DNA of 64,000 nt from Eggerthella sinensis (lineage in GTDB: Bacteria > Actinomycetota > Coriobacteriia > Coriobacteriales > Eggerthellaceae): contig NZ_PPTT01000014.1 in assembly GCF_003339815.1 (NCBI RefSeq), forward strand, positions 1-64,000. Reading direction: 5' to 3'. This document shows positions 25,271 through 34,018 of the stretch, piece by piece. The notes beneath the pieces were generated by a model, which searched no databases, had not been told where the DNA came from, and saw only the letters and a program-made list of their open reading frames with translations. The position numbers were made by a program, and so were the translations under genes. Position 1 is the first letter of the stretch, and every line of letters begins with the position of its first letter.

Positions 25271-25391
25271 ATCCGCACGATGCCGTCTTCCCGCGGCACG
25301 GCCCTGAAAGGCGGCATCGTGCGGATGCGCGGCGCAACGCTTCGGGCCGCGCATCCGCGTTGCGCGTCCGGGGCCGGAGCTCCGGACGCGC
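25271..25391 (-). other. Three strong hairpins, two mutually exclusive, between caiB and caiC
   Basis: Hairpin A pairs ATCCGCACGATGCCG (25271-25285) with CGGCATCGTGCGGAT (25312-25326), 15 bp. Hairpin B pairs GCGGATGCGCGGC (25321-25333) with GCCGCGCATCCGC (25346-25358), 13 bp. A and B share bases 25321-25326, so they cannot fully form together. Hairpin C pairs GCGCGTCCGG (25362-25371) with CCGGACGCGC (25382-25391). The set fills the 165 base gap between the caiB stop and the caiC start. Alternative stems of this kind are typical of attenuators; RNA processing or stabilisation is the simpler option. Confidence 0.6.
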
Positions 25392-25400
25392 GCTGCAGCG

Positions 25401-26615
25401 CTATTCGCTGATCTTCACGATGCCGGCAGCGGCCAGCTCGTCGATCTGCTCCTGCGTGTAGCCGAGCTTCGTCATGACGTCGACGGTGTCGCCGCCCTGC
25501 TTCGGCATCGGGCGCCAGATCTGGCCGGGGTTGTTCTTGAACTTCGGGAACACGCCGAGGCCGTGGAACGTCTCGCCGTCGACCGTCTCCCAGTCAACCC
25601 ACGTGTTGCGCAGCTTCAGGTGCTCTTCGGCCACGAGGTCCTCCATGTCGTTGACCACCTGGGCGGCGATGCGATGGGCCGCGAAGTCCGCTTCGATGTC
25701 GTACTTGGAACGCGCGAGGCAGTAGTCCTCGAACGCCTTCTGGATCTCGTCGGCGTGCGGGTTGGACAGCCACAGGCCCGAGGTGTCCTCGGGGATGTCC
25801 TCGGTGCCCCACAGGTGGCCGAGGCCGATCTGCTCGAGGAAGTACTTGTTCTGGTCGACGCCGTAGAGGCACACGCCCAGGAAGCCGTCCTTGCACTTGA
25901 ACTCGCCGATGCCGCAGAGGTTCTGGTTGCGGGCGCCCGGACGGGGCCACTTGATGCCCTCGTTCAGGTAGTCCACCAGGTAGTACTGGCCGATGGCCAG
26001 CAGCGTCTCGTACATGGCCAGGTCGATGCTCTCGCCCTTGCCGCTCTTCTCGGCCTTGTAGAGGGCCGCGAGCGCGGAGGAGGCGATCATGAGCGTGTTG
26101 AAGTAGTCGCCGGCGTAGGGTCCGGGGAGCATGGGCTGCTCCTCCGTGCCGTTCTGCATGATGATGCCCGAGTACGCCATGACGGTGAGGTCGTAGGCCG
26201 CGCGCTTCACCATCTTGGGGTCGCCCTCCTGGCCGAAGCCGGAGACGTGCACGATGACCATCTTCGGGTTGAGCTCCCACAGCACGTCGTCGGTGATGCC
26301 CTTGCGCGCCCAGGTGCCGCCCTTGGAGGCTTCCATGAAGATGTCGGCGTCCTTGACCATGTCGAAGAACACCTTCTTGCCCTCTTCGGAGAAGTAGTTC
26401 AGCGAGACGGAACGCTGGTTGCGGCGCTCGGCCTGCTTCACGTACGGGGTGTCGCGGATGGTGTCGCCCGCGCCCGTGTTCTCGAGCCAGATGACGTCAG
26501 CACCCCAGTCGGCCATGAGGTCGGCGGCCTTCGGGCAGGCCAGCTCGACCGCCGCGTAGACGACCTTGACGCCGTCGAGAGGGCCGTAGGACGGCTTTTC
26601 GGTAGGTAGTGCCAT
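25401..26615 (-). CDS. caiB: CaiB-like family III CoA-transferase
   Basis: A 404-residue family III CoA-transferase, nearly the same length as E. coli CaiB (405). Many CaiB-specific stretches are kept, such as KGITDDVLW-type sequence (ARKGITDDVLWELNPKMVI), GKGESIDLAMYE and PKFKNNPGQIWRPMP. The catalytic aspartate is in PYAGDYFNTLM. In the carnitine pathway CaiB moves CoA between gamma-butyrobetaine/crotonobetaine and carnitine. The match is strong enough to name the family member, although the acid used here may differ. GGAGGAAACAACC precedes the start. Confidence 0.88.
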   Translation of the reverse strand: MALPTEKPSYGPLDGVKVVYAAVELACPKAADLMADWGADVIWLENTGAGDTIRDTPYVKQAERRNQRSVSLNYFSEEGKKVFFDMVKDADIFMEASKGGTWARKGITDDVLWELNPKMVIVHVSGFGQEGDPKMVKRAAYDLTVMAYSGIIMQNGTEEQPMLPGPYAGDYFNTLMIASSALAALYKAEKSGKGESIDLAMYETLLAIGQYYLVDYLNEGIKWPRPGARNQNLCGIGEFKCKDGFLGVCLYGVDQNKYFLEQIGLGHLWGTEDIPEDTSGLWLSNPHADEIQKAFEDYCLARSKYDIEADFAAHRIAAQVVNDMEDLVAEEHLKLRNTWVDWETVDGETFHGLGVFPKFKNNPGQIWRPMPKQGGDTVDVMTKLGYTQEQIDELAAAGIVKISE

Positions 26616-26649
26616 GGTTGTTTCCTCCTTGAATCGCGGTTCGTGTCCG

Positions 26650-26675
26650 GGGCCCCGCCCCTCAGGCCGGGGCCC
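26650..26675 (-). other. Intercistronic hairpin between caiA and caiB
   Basis: An 8 bp perfect stem GGGCCCCG (26650-26657) / CGGGGCCC (26668-26675) in the 79 base gap between the caiA stop and the caiB start, without a T-run. Confidence 0.45.
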
Positions 26676-26694
26676 TCCTTCGGTGGAACGCTCT

Positions 26695-27846
26695 TTACTT
26701 CTGCTTGTACTTGATGGAGGCGCCCTTGGAGGTGGCGAGGATCATCATCTCGTCGGTGCCGCCGGAGACGCGGTCGACGCGCAGGTCGCGCCAGATGCGG
26801 TTGATGCGGTGCTCGGAAGCCACGGCGATGCCGCCCATGATCTGCATGGCGTCGTCGACGACCTCGAAGGAGGCGTTGGCGCAGTAGTACTTGCACATGG
26901 CGGCCGCGGCCGGGTCGAAGTTGCCGTCGTTGTTGTCGGCGTTCCAAGCGGCCTCGTACAGCATGTTCTTCATGTTGGTCAGCTTGATGCACATATCGGT
27001 GATCTTGATCTGGTTGAGCTGGAAGCGGCTGATGGGCTTGCCGAAGGCGATGCGGCTGTTCGCGTGCGCCATGGCGTCCTCGAACGCGCTGATGGCGGTG
27101 CCGTAGTCGCAGGCGCCCACGAGCCAGCGCTCGAAGTTGAAGTCGGACACGCCGCGCATGAAGCCGTTGCCCTCTTTGCCGAAGATGTCCTTCTCCTCAA
27201 GCTCCACGTTGTCCATGTAGACCTCGCAGCAGCTGTCCATGCGCAGGCCCAGCTTGGTGAGCGGGGACAGCTTCACGCCCGGCTTGGACATGTCGAGGAA
27301 GAACTCGGTGAACACGGTGGGATCGTCGGCGTTCTTCGCCATGATGACGAGGTACTTCACGCCCAGCGAGGAGGTGATGAACGTCTTGGTGCCGTTGAGG
27401 TAGATCTTGCCGTTCTCGCGCTTGTAGTTCGTGGCGAGCGAGCTCACGTCGGAGCCGGCGCCCGGCTCGGTGCAGGCGGAGTTCCAGATCTGCTCGCCGG
27501 AGCCCAGCGTGGACAGCACGGCCTCGATCTGCTCTTCGCTGCCCTCGCGGATGACGGTCTCGAAGCCCGGGAGCTGGTAGAGCACGTAGGTGGGGGCGCC
27601 GTAGCGGCCGAGCACCTCGTAGACGGCCATGAGCGTCACGCAGGGCTGCTCGAGGCCCAGGCCACCATGGCTCTCGGGGAGCATGATCTGGTCGAAGCCG
27701 AGCTCGCAGAGGCCCTTGACCCAGCGCAGCGGGTACTCGTGCTTCTCGTCGCACTCGTGGAAGTAGGTCTCCCAGTTCTCGCTCTCCATGTACTCGCGGT
27801 AGCTATCGACGATAAGCTCCTGCTCGTCCGTCAACTTGAAATCCAT
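26695..27846 (-). CDS. caiA: CaiA-like crotonobetainyl-CoA reductase
   Basis: A 383-residue acyl-CoA dehydrogenase family protein, close in length and sequence to E. coli CaiA (380). Shared stretches include [64 protein letters not shown] and [15 protein letters not shown]. The classical YEGT catalytic glutamate is glycine (VSGGTDEM), as I recall for CaiA itself. It would reduce a crotonobetainyl-CoA-like enoyl-CoA with electrons from an ETF/Fix partner. The start at 27846 has AGGAGGATCG upstream. Confidence 0.9.
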   Translation of the reverse strand: MDFKLTDEQELIVDSYREYMESENWETYFHECDEKHEYPLRWVKGLCELGFDQIMLPESHGGLGLEQPCVTLMAVYEVLGRYGAPTYVLYQLPGFETVIREGSEEQIEAVLSTLGSGEQIWNSACTEPGAGSDVSSLATNYKRENGKIYLNGTKTFITSSLGVKYLVIMAKNADDPTVFTEFFLDMSKPGVKLSPLTKLGLRMDSCCEVYMDNVELEEKDIFGKEGNGFMRGVSDFNFERWLVGACDYGTAISAFEDAMAHANSRIAFGKPISRFQLNQIKITDMCIKLTNMKNMLYEAAWNADNNDGNFDPAAAAMCKYYCANASFEVVDDAMQIMGGIAVASEHRINRIWRDLRVDRVSGGTDEMMILATSKGASIKYKQK

Positions 27847-27913
27847 GACGATCCTCCTTTTGTTTGTGTCGGCATCTTCGTGATGCCGCGAAACCCGATG
27901 GTTGGTGCGGGGA

Positions 27914-28909
27914 TTACAGCCCCAGCTGCTGACGATAGAAGATTGCACCGTGCTCGAGGGCGTCGTTCGCCGCATCGAGCATCTTGGTGTAGTGCAGAAA
28001 CGCGTGGATGACGCCCTCGAACACCTCGTGGCGGACGGGGGTCCCGTACTGCTCGCAGATGGCCGCCAACGTGGCCGAGTCGTCGCGCAGCGGGTCGTAC
28101 TCCGCCGCCGCGATGTAGCAGGCCGGCATGTCGTGCTCCATGTCGTTCAGGAACAGGTTCGCGTACGGGCTGGCCATGAGCTCGGCGGGGTCGTTCGCGT
28201 ACATCTCCATGTACCACTGCCACTCGGCCTCGGTCAGACCGTCCCACGGGCCGCCCAGCAGGCGCATCGAGGACGAGTCCGTCAGGCCGAACCAGCCGTA
28301 GTACAGGAGACAGCACTTGACGAAGTCGCTGCCGCCGCGCTCTTCGCGCAGGTACATCGTGGCCGCAAGGCCCAGGTGCGCCCCGCCCGAATCGCCCGCG
28401 AACGACAGGCGCTCGCCGTCGATGCCGTGCTTCGCGCCCTGCTCGTGCAGGTAGGCGGCCACGGCGGCCACTTCCTCCACGGCGCTCGGGAACTTGGCCT
28501 CGGGCGACAGGCGGTAGTCGACGGCCACCACGGGCACGCCCGCATGGTCGGCGAGCACGCGGCAGACACGGTCGTGCGTGTCGAGGTTGCCCAGGACGAA
28601 GCCACCGCCGTGCACATACACGATGGCCGGCTGCGCGGGCGCCGCGCCGCCGAGCGCCGCCGCGGCAGCTTCGGTGGGATAGTAGTACCGAACCGGGATG
28701 TCGCCGTAAGGGCCGGCCACCGTGGCGTCGAGCTGCTCGACCATGACCGGGCCGCCCTCGGCCCAGAACGCGCGGCCGGCGACGTAGTTCTTGCGCATCT
28801 GCTCGAACCCCACGCTTGTGTCGTTCGCGTCGCCCGCCAGCTCGTCCTCTTTGGCGAGGACCGCTTTCATCTGCGGGTTGATCTTGGACAGGACGTCGAG
28901 TTTGTTCAT
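27914..28909 (-). CDS. Alpha/beta hydrolase (hormone-sensitive-lipase type esterase)
   Basis: A 331-residue esterase. The oxyanion motif HGGGF, nucleophile elbow GDSGG, acid residue in EYDPLRDD and histidine in GVIHAFLHY are all in order. It has no signal peptide. It lies between the MFS gene and caiA in the operon, 68 bases before caiA, so it may release the free acid from an imported ester (for example an acyl- or choline-type ester) before CoA activation. That role is inferred only from position; E. coli cai operons have no such gene. Confidence 0.88.
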   Translation of the reverse strand: MNKLDVLSKINPQMKAVLAKEDELAGDANDTSVGFEQMRKNYVAGRAFWAEGGPVMVEQLDATVAGPYGDIPVRYYYPTEAAAAALGGAAPAQPAIVYVHGGGFVLGNLDTHDRVCRVLADHAGVPVVAVDYRLSPEAKFPSAVEEVAAVAAYLHEQGAKHGIDGERLSFAGDSGGAHLGLAATMYLREERGGSDFVKCCLLYYGWFGLTDSSSMRLLGGPWDGLTEAEWQWYMEMYANDPAELMASPYANLFLNDMEHDMPACYIAAAEYDPLRDDSATLAAICEQYGTPVRHEVFEGVIHAFLHYTKMLDAANDALEHGAIFYRQQLGL

Positions 28910-28978
28910 GATGCCTTCTTTCCCGATTCGTTTCCGATAGTGAACGCAGGACGTGCGGGTGATACCGGTTTGAGATGA

Positions 28979-29007
28979 GGGGGCGCGGCTTGCAGCAGCG
29001 CGCCCCC
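28979..29007 (-). other. Intercistronic hairpin between MFS and hydrolase genes
   Basis: Perfect 9 bp stem GGGGGCGCG / CGCGCCCCC with an 11 base loop, 18 bases after the MFS stop codon on the minus strand. No T-run, so possibly a partial terminator or stability element. Confidence 0.5.
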
Positions 29008-29024
29008 GCACTCGTGAGAGGAAC

Positions 29025-30341
29025 TTACGCCTGAGTGGTCTCGGCGTCTTCGACGGCCGGAGCGGCAGCCTCGGCACCGAAGTGCTTCTTGATGCTGCGG
29101 AGCAACATGACCAGAGCCGCGCAGCCGATGACGCCGAACATGATCTCGAAGCCGAAGATGCTCGAGAACGCTGCCGTGCCCTGGGCGTCGATCATGCCGC
29201 CGTACCAGGTGTGGATGAACACGTCGGGCAGGAAGCCGATGACGGAGAGCAGGCCAGAGGCGGTGCCGAAGATGGCCATGGGGATCTTGACCTCGGACAG
29301 GGGCGAGGAGCCGATGGAGAAGGCGCCGTAGGTGGTGAAGCCGAACACGACCACGAGGACGGAGGCGATCATCGCACCGGAAGCGTCCTGCGGGAACAGG
29401 ATGAAGCCGACGAGCACCGCGATGGACAGGATGAACGCGCCCAGGATGGTCTTCGAGGGGCTCTTGATTTTCGTGGCGATGAAGCCCACGACCGGACCGG
29501 CAACGAGGCCGATGCCGTAGGTGCGGATGAGGCCGACGATGTTCACGATGTTGCCGTCGGCGTTGAAGCACTGCGAGAGGTACGGCGTGGTGTAGGTAGC
29601 GCCCTGGTACACGGCGTAGCAGGCGAAGTACGCAATGCAGGCCCAGATGACGCCGGGGTGCTTGATGGACTGGATGGCCTCTTTGACGCTGAACAGCTTA
29701 GCGTCCTTGTTGATCTCGCCCTTGAAGTCGGGGATGAGGAAGAAGGAGACCACGCCCAGGATGGCGATGACGACGCCCAGGAAGATGAGCATGGCCTGCA
29801 CGCCCGCCGCGCCGGAGATGGCGGCGATGATGCCGGCGTTGATGAGGCCGATGACGAGGCCGGTGACGCCGTAGATGGAGTAGCTGATGCCGATCTTGGA
29901 GGCGTACTCGTTCTCCTCGCAGCACAGGCGGATGACCTTGAAGCGCGTGCCCCACCATACCAGGATGGACGTGACGCCCATGAGGACGAAGAGGATCAGG
30001 CAGATCTGCACGGAGGGCAGCATCGCGTACACGAACACGAGCACGGCGGTGGCGATGAAGCCGACCCATGCCAGCGTGCGCATGCGGAACTTGTCGGCCA
30101 CGATGCCGGAAGGCAGGTAGCAGATCATGGCGGCGATGCCGTAGGCCGACACCATGAGGCCGAGGTCGGCGTTCGTGGCGCCGAGGGCCTGCATCAGCGG
30201 ATCGTAGAACACGTTCTTCAGATACATCGGCGCGTAGATGATCGACGAGCCCATCGAGATGAGTACGACGAGAGCCCATTTATGGAGCGTGGTGAGCTCC
30301 TTGTAGGTGACCTCGCCCTTGCTCTTGGCAAGCAGTGACAT
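29025..30341 (-). CDS. MFS transporter, first gene of the carnitine-like operon
   Basis: A 438-residue major facilitator with 12 predicted helices. It starts MSLLAKSKGEVTYKELTTLHKW; helix 1 has SMGSSIIYAPMYL, and the loop 2-3 motif is LPSGIVADKFRMRTLAWVG, of the organic anion/hexose-phosphate type. GAGAAAGGAAG precedes the ATG at 30341. As the first gene of the operon and directly divergent from a LuxR regulator it is the likely importer of the pathway substrate (inference). It is unrelated in family to the BCCT carnitine carrier CaiT, which is absent here. Confidence 0.88.
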   Translation of the reverse strand: MSLLAKSKGEVTYKELTTLHKWALVVLISMGSSIIYAPMYLKNVFYDPLMQALGATNADLGLMVSAYGIAAMICYLPSGIVADKFRMRTLAWVGFIATAVLVFVYAMLPSVQICLILFVLMGVTSILVWWGTRFKVIRLCCEENEYASKIGISYSIYGVTGLVIGLINAGIIAAISGAAGVQAMLIFLGVVIAILGVVSFFLIPDFKGEINKDAKLFSVKEAIQSIKHPGVIWACIAYFACYAVYQGATYTTPYLSQCFNADGNIVNIVGLIRTYGIGLVAGPVVGFIATKIKSPSKTILGAFILSIAVLVGFILFPQDASGAMIASVLVVVFGFTTYGAFSIGSSPLSEVKIPMAIFGTASGLLSVIGFLPDVFIHTWYGGMIDAQGTAAFSSIFGFEIMFGVIGCAALVMLLRSIKKHFGAEAAAPAVEDAETTQA

Positions 30342-30641
30342 CTTGTCTTCCTTTCTCCTTGTCTTCGCCCGGTCTCTCAGTCGGTCGCCGGCACGTTCAT
30401 GGCGGCGACCGGCGGTGAACCGAGCCGTTGGGTGCATTCTGTTCGCCTCCCGTCGATTTGCCATCGCAAAATCTCCACTAATTACCTCAATACTTACTTT
30501 CTTGCGAGGTGTTCATGATGAATTGGTGATAGATTTTCGCAATGGTGAACACGGACCCGCTTTGTGAGGTTTAATGGAGTCCGGGCAGTTCAGCAGCATC
30601 ATCATCCATCGCAAACGCATGTTAGGAAGGATGGTCCGCTC
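30342..30641. promoter_or_regulatory. Divergent promoter region, MFS/LuxR, with an imperfect inverted repeat
   Basis: This 300 base gap holds an A/T-richer stretch at about 30455-30565. An imperfect inverted repeat, CCATCGCAAAATCT (30461-30474) and AGATTTTCGCAATGG (30531-30545), places one arm toward each gene and is a good candidate for the LuxR binding sites. The 12-mer CATCGCAAAATC at 30462-30473 also occurs upstream of etfB (339-350), same orientation relative to the gene. No coding sequence is evident. Confidence 0.5.
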
Positions 30642-32105
30642 ATGGCGCACCAATCAGGGGAACCTGCGGGATCACATGACGGAGCGGCAACGTCTCTCAC
30701 CGAATTTGCGACGCGCCCTGCCCTCAAGTACGTGGGATTCGCGCTTCTGTTGGCGTGGCATTACGCGTTGTGGTTCGTGCCGCACATGTTCGTGCAGACC
30801 GAGCTGCTCGACGACCGCGTGACCATCGCCTGGCTCGTGAACCTGGGCGCCGCCGTGGTCACCCTGCTGCTCATCGCGCTCGCGTTGGGACGCACGCGCC
30901 ACCTTTCGACGCATCGCTGGCTCTATGCGGCCGCACCCATCCTCACTTGTCTCGCCACCTTGGCCATGTGCCTGCCCCCGCAGGTGTTCACCGTGCCCGG
31001 TCTGCTGTACGCGCTGGCCTTCTTCACCGGCATCGCCGAATCCGTCATGTGGATTCTCTGGGGCGAGCGCTACGCCTGCGTGAAGGCGAACTTCTCGTTG
31101 CGTCACATCGGCACGACGTTCGGCCTGGCGCTGTTCGTGACCATCGTGTTGGCGTGGACGCTGCCCGTGTACGTGACGACGGTGTTCGTCTCGCTGCTGC
31201 CCATCGCCTCCGGCGTGCTGCTCGTGGCCGCCCGCCGCGACGGCTCGCGGGCGTTTCCCGTGCTGCTGCCCAAAAGCGCGGCGCAGGGCGGCCTCAAGAA
31301 CATGGTGACGGTGAGCGTCATCACGTTCGTGGCCAGCGTGGCGTGCTACTTCCTCGTGGCCATCATTCCGTGGCAGGTGCTGCCCACCGGCGACGTCACC
31401 TTCACGTTGGGCATCCTCGGCGGCGCCATCATCATGCTGGCCATCGCCGGCATCAGCATCGTGTCGAAGGACAAGGCCAGCATCTTCAAGATGTTCCCCT
31501 GGCTCCTCGTGCTGCTGATCGCGGCATTCGCGCTCTTCCTGGCCGATCAAGTAGCCTACCTGCCGGCCTTCATCATGGCCACGGGCATCTCGTCGCTTCT
31601 GGAGATCCTCCTCATCATGTACTTCGGCATCCTCACGTCGAAGGGCTACGTGACCCCGGCGGTGGCCTTCGCGTTCTCCGGCGCGTTCGTGCGCGCCGGC
31701 ATCGCGGTGGGCAACACCTGGGCCGTGGGCTACGAGCTGGCGCCCGACCTGGCGTTCGCCATCACGCCCGAAACCTGCCTGGCGCTCATGTGCGTGCTGG
31801 CCGCGCTGCTCGTGCCGCTCGTGCGCCAGGAGTTCAACATCGCCGCGCTGACGGCGGCCCCGCCGTCGAAGGCCGAGATCGACGAGATCTGCGCCGAAGT
31901 GGCGAAGGAGTTCGGCCTGTCGGGGCGCGAGGCGGAGATCCTCGTGCTCATCGCGCGCGGCTACACCACGAACAACATGGCCGACAAGCTGGTGATCTCG
32001 CCCTACACGGTGAACACCCACATCCGCCACATCTACGAGAAGATGCAGATCCACAAGCGCAGCGAGCTGCTGAACTACCTGAACATGCAGCGAAGCGATT
32101 TCTAG
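30642..32105 (+). CDS. LuxR-family regulator with an N-terminal multi-span membrane domain
   Basis: A 487-residue protein. About 12 hydrophobic helices (residues about 25-400) resemble a transporter-like sensor. A C-terminal LuxR helix-turn-helix follows: FGLSGREAEILVLIARGYTTN, VISPYTVNTHIRHIYEKMQ and HKRSELLNYLN. Such membrane-tethered LuxR proteins are numerous in Eggerthellaceae, commonly beside respiratory or CoA-pathway operons. The ATG at 30642 is the first in frame with a GGAAGG site (11 bases upstream, somewhat long). It is divergent from the carnitine-like operon and is its probable regulator. Confidence 0.9.
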   Translation: MAHQSGEPAGSHDGAATSLTEFATRPALKYVGFALLLAWHYALWFVPHMFVQTELLDDRVTIAWLVNLGAAVVTLLLIALALGRTRHLSTHRWLYAAAPILTCLATLAMCLPPQVFTVPGLLYALAFFTGIAESVMWILWGERYACVKANFSLRHIGTTFGLALFVTIVLAWTLPVYVTTVFVSLLPIASGVLLVAARRDGSRAFPVLLPKSAAQGGLKNMVTVSVITFVASVACYFLVAIIPWQVLPTGDVTFTLGILGGAIIMLAIAGISIVSKDKASIFKMFPWLLVLLIAAFALFLADQVAYLPAFIMATGISSLLEILLIMYFGILTSKGYVTPAVAFAFSGAFVRAGIAVGNTWAVGYELAPDLAFAITPETCLALMCVLAALLVPLVRQEFNIAALTAAPPSKAEIDEICAEVAKEFGLSGREAEILVLIARGYTTNNMADKLVISPYTVNTHIRHIYEKMQIHKRSELLNYLNMQRSDF

Positions 32106-32158
32106 GGGGGGGCGTCGCGGAGACGCGCATCAGCGGTGCAGGACGGGCGCTCCACTTT

Positions 32159-32336
32159 TTTTGGCGCGGAGGCAATCATGCGGGCCGATGGGCGCGTTCC
32201 GCGCCGATTCGGGAGGGGCGCGGCGTGCGATCGGCGCGGCGTCAGGCGCACTCATCCCGGAGCATATGCCGCGCCATAAAAGGGTCGGGCGCGCTTGTCC
32301 CGAAGCATACGCCGCGCCATGGAAGGGTCACGGGCG
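32159..32336 (+). repeat. Direct repeat copy A at the left end of the pilus locus
   Basis: Bases 32159-32240 match 42527-42608 in the same orientation over about 82 bp with about eight mismatches and no gap; the shared core is GCGCGTTCCGCGCCGATTCGGGA and GGGCGCGGCGTGCGATCGGCGCGGC in two parts. Copy A is followed by two tandem 43 bp units (32251-32293 and 32294-32336), each containing GCATA[TC]GCCGCGCCAT, a sequence also present once after copy B. The second unit reaches into the end of the sortase gene. Confidence 0.75.
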
Positions 32337-33170
32337 CTTCGGGCGCTTCCCCGCTCTTCTCCATGCGAGCACGGCTCCTCCGACGAGCAGCGCTCCCGCA
32401 ACGACGAACGGGAGCACCAGCGGGCGGGCGCCTTGCTCGTCGTCTTCGACGGTGGGAACGCCCGTGATGAGCAGGCGCTGGGAGTTGATGCCGTAGGGGG
32501 TGCACGTGAGCAGCGTGAGGCGGTCTTCCCCTTCGACGGGCTGCAGCAGCGCCGTGTCGTCGGGCTCGACGACGTCGACGGACGCCACCCGGTACGAGAA
32601 CGTGCGGTCGAGGATCTTCACGCGGAACACGTCGCCCTCCTGCACGAACATGAGGTTCGTGAACAGCAGCTTGTCGGGCAGGCCCGTGTGCCCTGTGACG
32701 ACGGGGTGGATGGACTCCCCGTCGATGGGCAGCGCCGTCGTGGCGATATGCCCGGCGCCCGTCTGCAGCACCTCGTCGCCCGTGCCGTGGTAGAGCGGCA
32801 GCTCGATGCCGGCGGAGGGCACCTCCACGTAGCCCATCATGCCCGTGCCGTCGGGGTCGAGCACGTCGTAGTAGCGGTCGAGCGGAGACGTGACCTCGTC
32901 GACGGTGAAGGGGTCGCGCACCTCGGGCGCGGCCAGCTCGTCGTTGTAGGCGTAGGCGTCGGCCCACAGGCGCGCGAGCTCCTCGGGCGTGCGCCGGCTC
33001 ACCGCGTCGTCGTAGGACGCCACCGCGCTGTACGCGCCCATCTGGTAGGCGATGTTCGTCACGACGGGATAGAGCACGCACGCCACCCCGACGACCAGCA
33101 CGAGGCCGAAGAACCAGCGCGCGGCGCGTCGGCGCGGCGGGCGGGCGTCGGCGGAACGCGCGGCGCTCAT
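32328..33170 (-). CDS. Class C sortase (second of two)
   Basis: A 280-residue sortase with an N-terminal membrane helix (WFFGLVLVVGVACVLYPVV) and a second hydrophobic segment at the C-terminus (about residues 250-270), the layout of pilus-polymerising class C enzymes. The catalytic His is in VVTGHTGLP, the Cys in TLLTCTPYGINS, and the Arg in QRLLITG. A lid segment with an aspartate-rich stretch (YYDVLDPDGTG) precedes the catalytic domain. Its ATG overlaps the stop of the preceding sortase by four bases (ATGA). It is the last gene of the pilus operon. Confidence 0.93.
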   Translation of the reverse strand: MSAARSADARPPRRRAARWFFGLVLVVGVACVLYPVVTNIAYQMGAYSAVASYDDAVSRRTPEELARLWADAYAYNDELAAPEVRDPFTVDEVTSPLDRYYDVLDPDGTGMMGYVEVPSAGIELPLYHGTGDEVLQTGAGHIATTALPIDGESIHPVVTGHTGLPDKLLFTNLMFVQEGDVFRVKILDRTFSYRVASVDVVEPDDTALLQPVEGEDRLTLLTCTPYGINSQRLLITGVPTVEDDEQGARPLVLPFVVAGALLVGGAVLAWRRAGKRPKRP

Positions 33171-34018
33171 CGGCCCTCCCCTCCCGTCGGCCCGCGCCCG
33201 CGGCGGCGCTTCCAGGCGCGCCGAACCAGCAGCGCAGCCGCAAGCGCCGCCGCCGCGCCGAGCGCCGCCACGAGCGGCCAGGGCGCGCCGGGCGTCGGGG
33301 CCAGGGCGTCGTCGGCGGGCAGCTCGCAGGGCGCGCCGCGCACGAGCAGGCGGTGCGAGTTGATGCCGTAGGGCGTGCACGTGAGCAGGGTGACGTATTC
33401 GGCGCCGTCCTCCACGCGGATGGACGACACGTCGTCGGGCTCCACCACCTCGATATCGTCCACCGCGTAGGCGTGGCGCTCGCCCAGCACCTCCACCACG
33501 AACACGTCGCCCTTCTGCAGACGCTCGAGGTCGGTGAACAGGCGCGCCGTGGGCAGGCCCGTGTGGCCCGTGATGACGGCATGGGTGCCCGCGCCGCCCA
33601 CCGGCAGCGACGTTTGGGGGATGTGGCCGGCACCGTGGGACAGCACGTCGTCGGACGTGCCGTGGTAGAGCGGCAGCGTGAGGTCGATGGCGGGGATGGA
33701 CACGGTGCCCATGAGCCCCGTGCCGTCCACGTTCAGCAGGTCGTCGTAGTTGTCGGGCACCGCGTAGCCGCTGTTGGCCACGAAGGGGTCGTGCACGGGA
33801 TCGCCCCGCAGGCTCTCGTTGTAGGCGCGCGCCTCCGCCAGCATCTCCGTGCGCTCGTCCTCGGGCAGGGTCTGCACCGTTTCCTCGTAGCGGCTCACCA
33901 CCTCGTCGAACGAGCGCTCGTTGAGGTACGTGCCCACCACGGGGTACAGGATGAGGCCGATGCCCGCCACGAGGCAGATCGCCATGAGGACGCGCCGAAC
34001 GCGGTCGCGCGCCCTCAT
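33167..34018 (-). CDS. Class C sortase (first of two)
   Basis: A 283-residue sortase built like its neighbour: N-terminal helix VLMAICLVAGIGLILYPVV, catalytic His in VITGHTGLP, Cys in TLLTCTPYGINSHRLLVRG, a C-terminal hydrophobic helix (PWPLVAALGAAAALAAALLV) and a basic tail. The two enzymes share the whole catalytic region and are probably an old duplication. Two sortases for three substrates with different sorting signals suggests division of labour between backbone polymerisation and minor-subunit attachment (inference). Its start overlaps the adhesin stop by four bases. Confidence 0.93.
   Translation of the reverse strand: MRARDRVRRVLMAICLVAGIGLILYPVVGTYLNERSFDEVVSRYEETVQTLPEDERTEMLAEARAYNESLRGDPVHDPFVANSGYAVPDNYDDLLNVDGTGLMGTVSIPAIDLTLPLYHGTSDDVLSHGAGHIPQTSLPVGGAGTHAVITGHTGLPTARLFTDLERLQKGDVFVVEVLGERHAYAVDDIEVVEPDDVSSIRVEDGAEYVTLLTCTPYGINSHRLLVRGAPCELPADDALAPTPGAPWPLVAALGAAAALAAALLVRRAWKRRRGRGPTGGEGR

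Noticed and set aside
21022-30341. Calling the cluster a genuine L-carnitine degradation operon
   Set aside because: CaiT, CaiD and CaiE counterparts are missing, and the hydrolase, MaoC hydratase and MFS genes are extra; only the enzyme family level is supported.
32159-32336. CRISPR array
   Set aside because: Only two tandem 43 bp units without unique spacers of regular length, and no cas genes.
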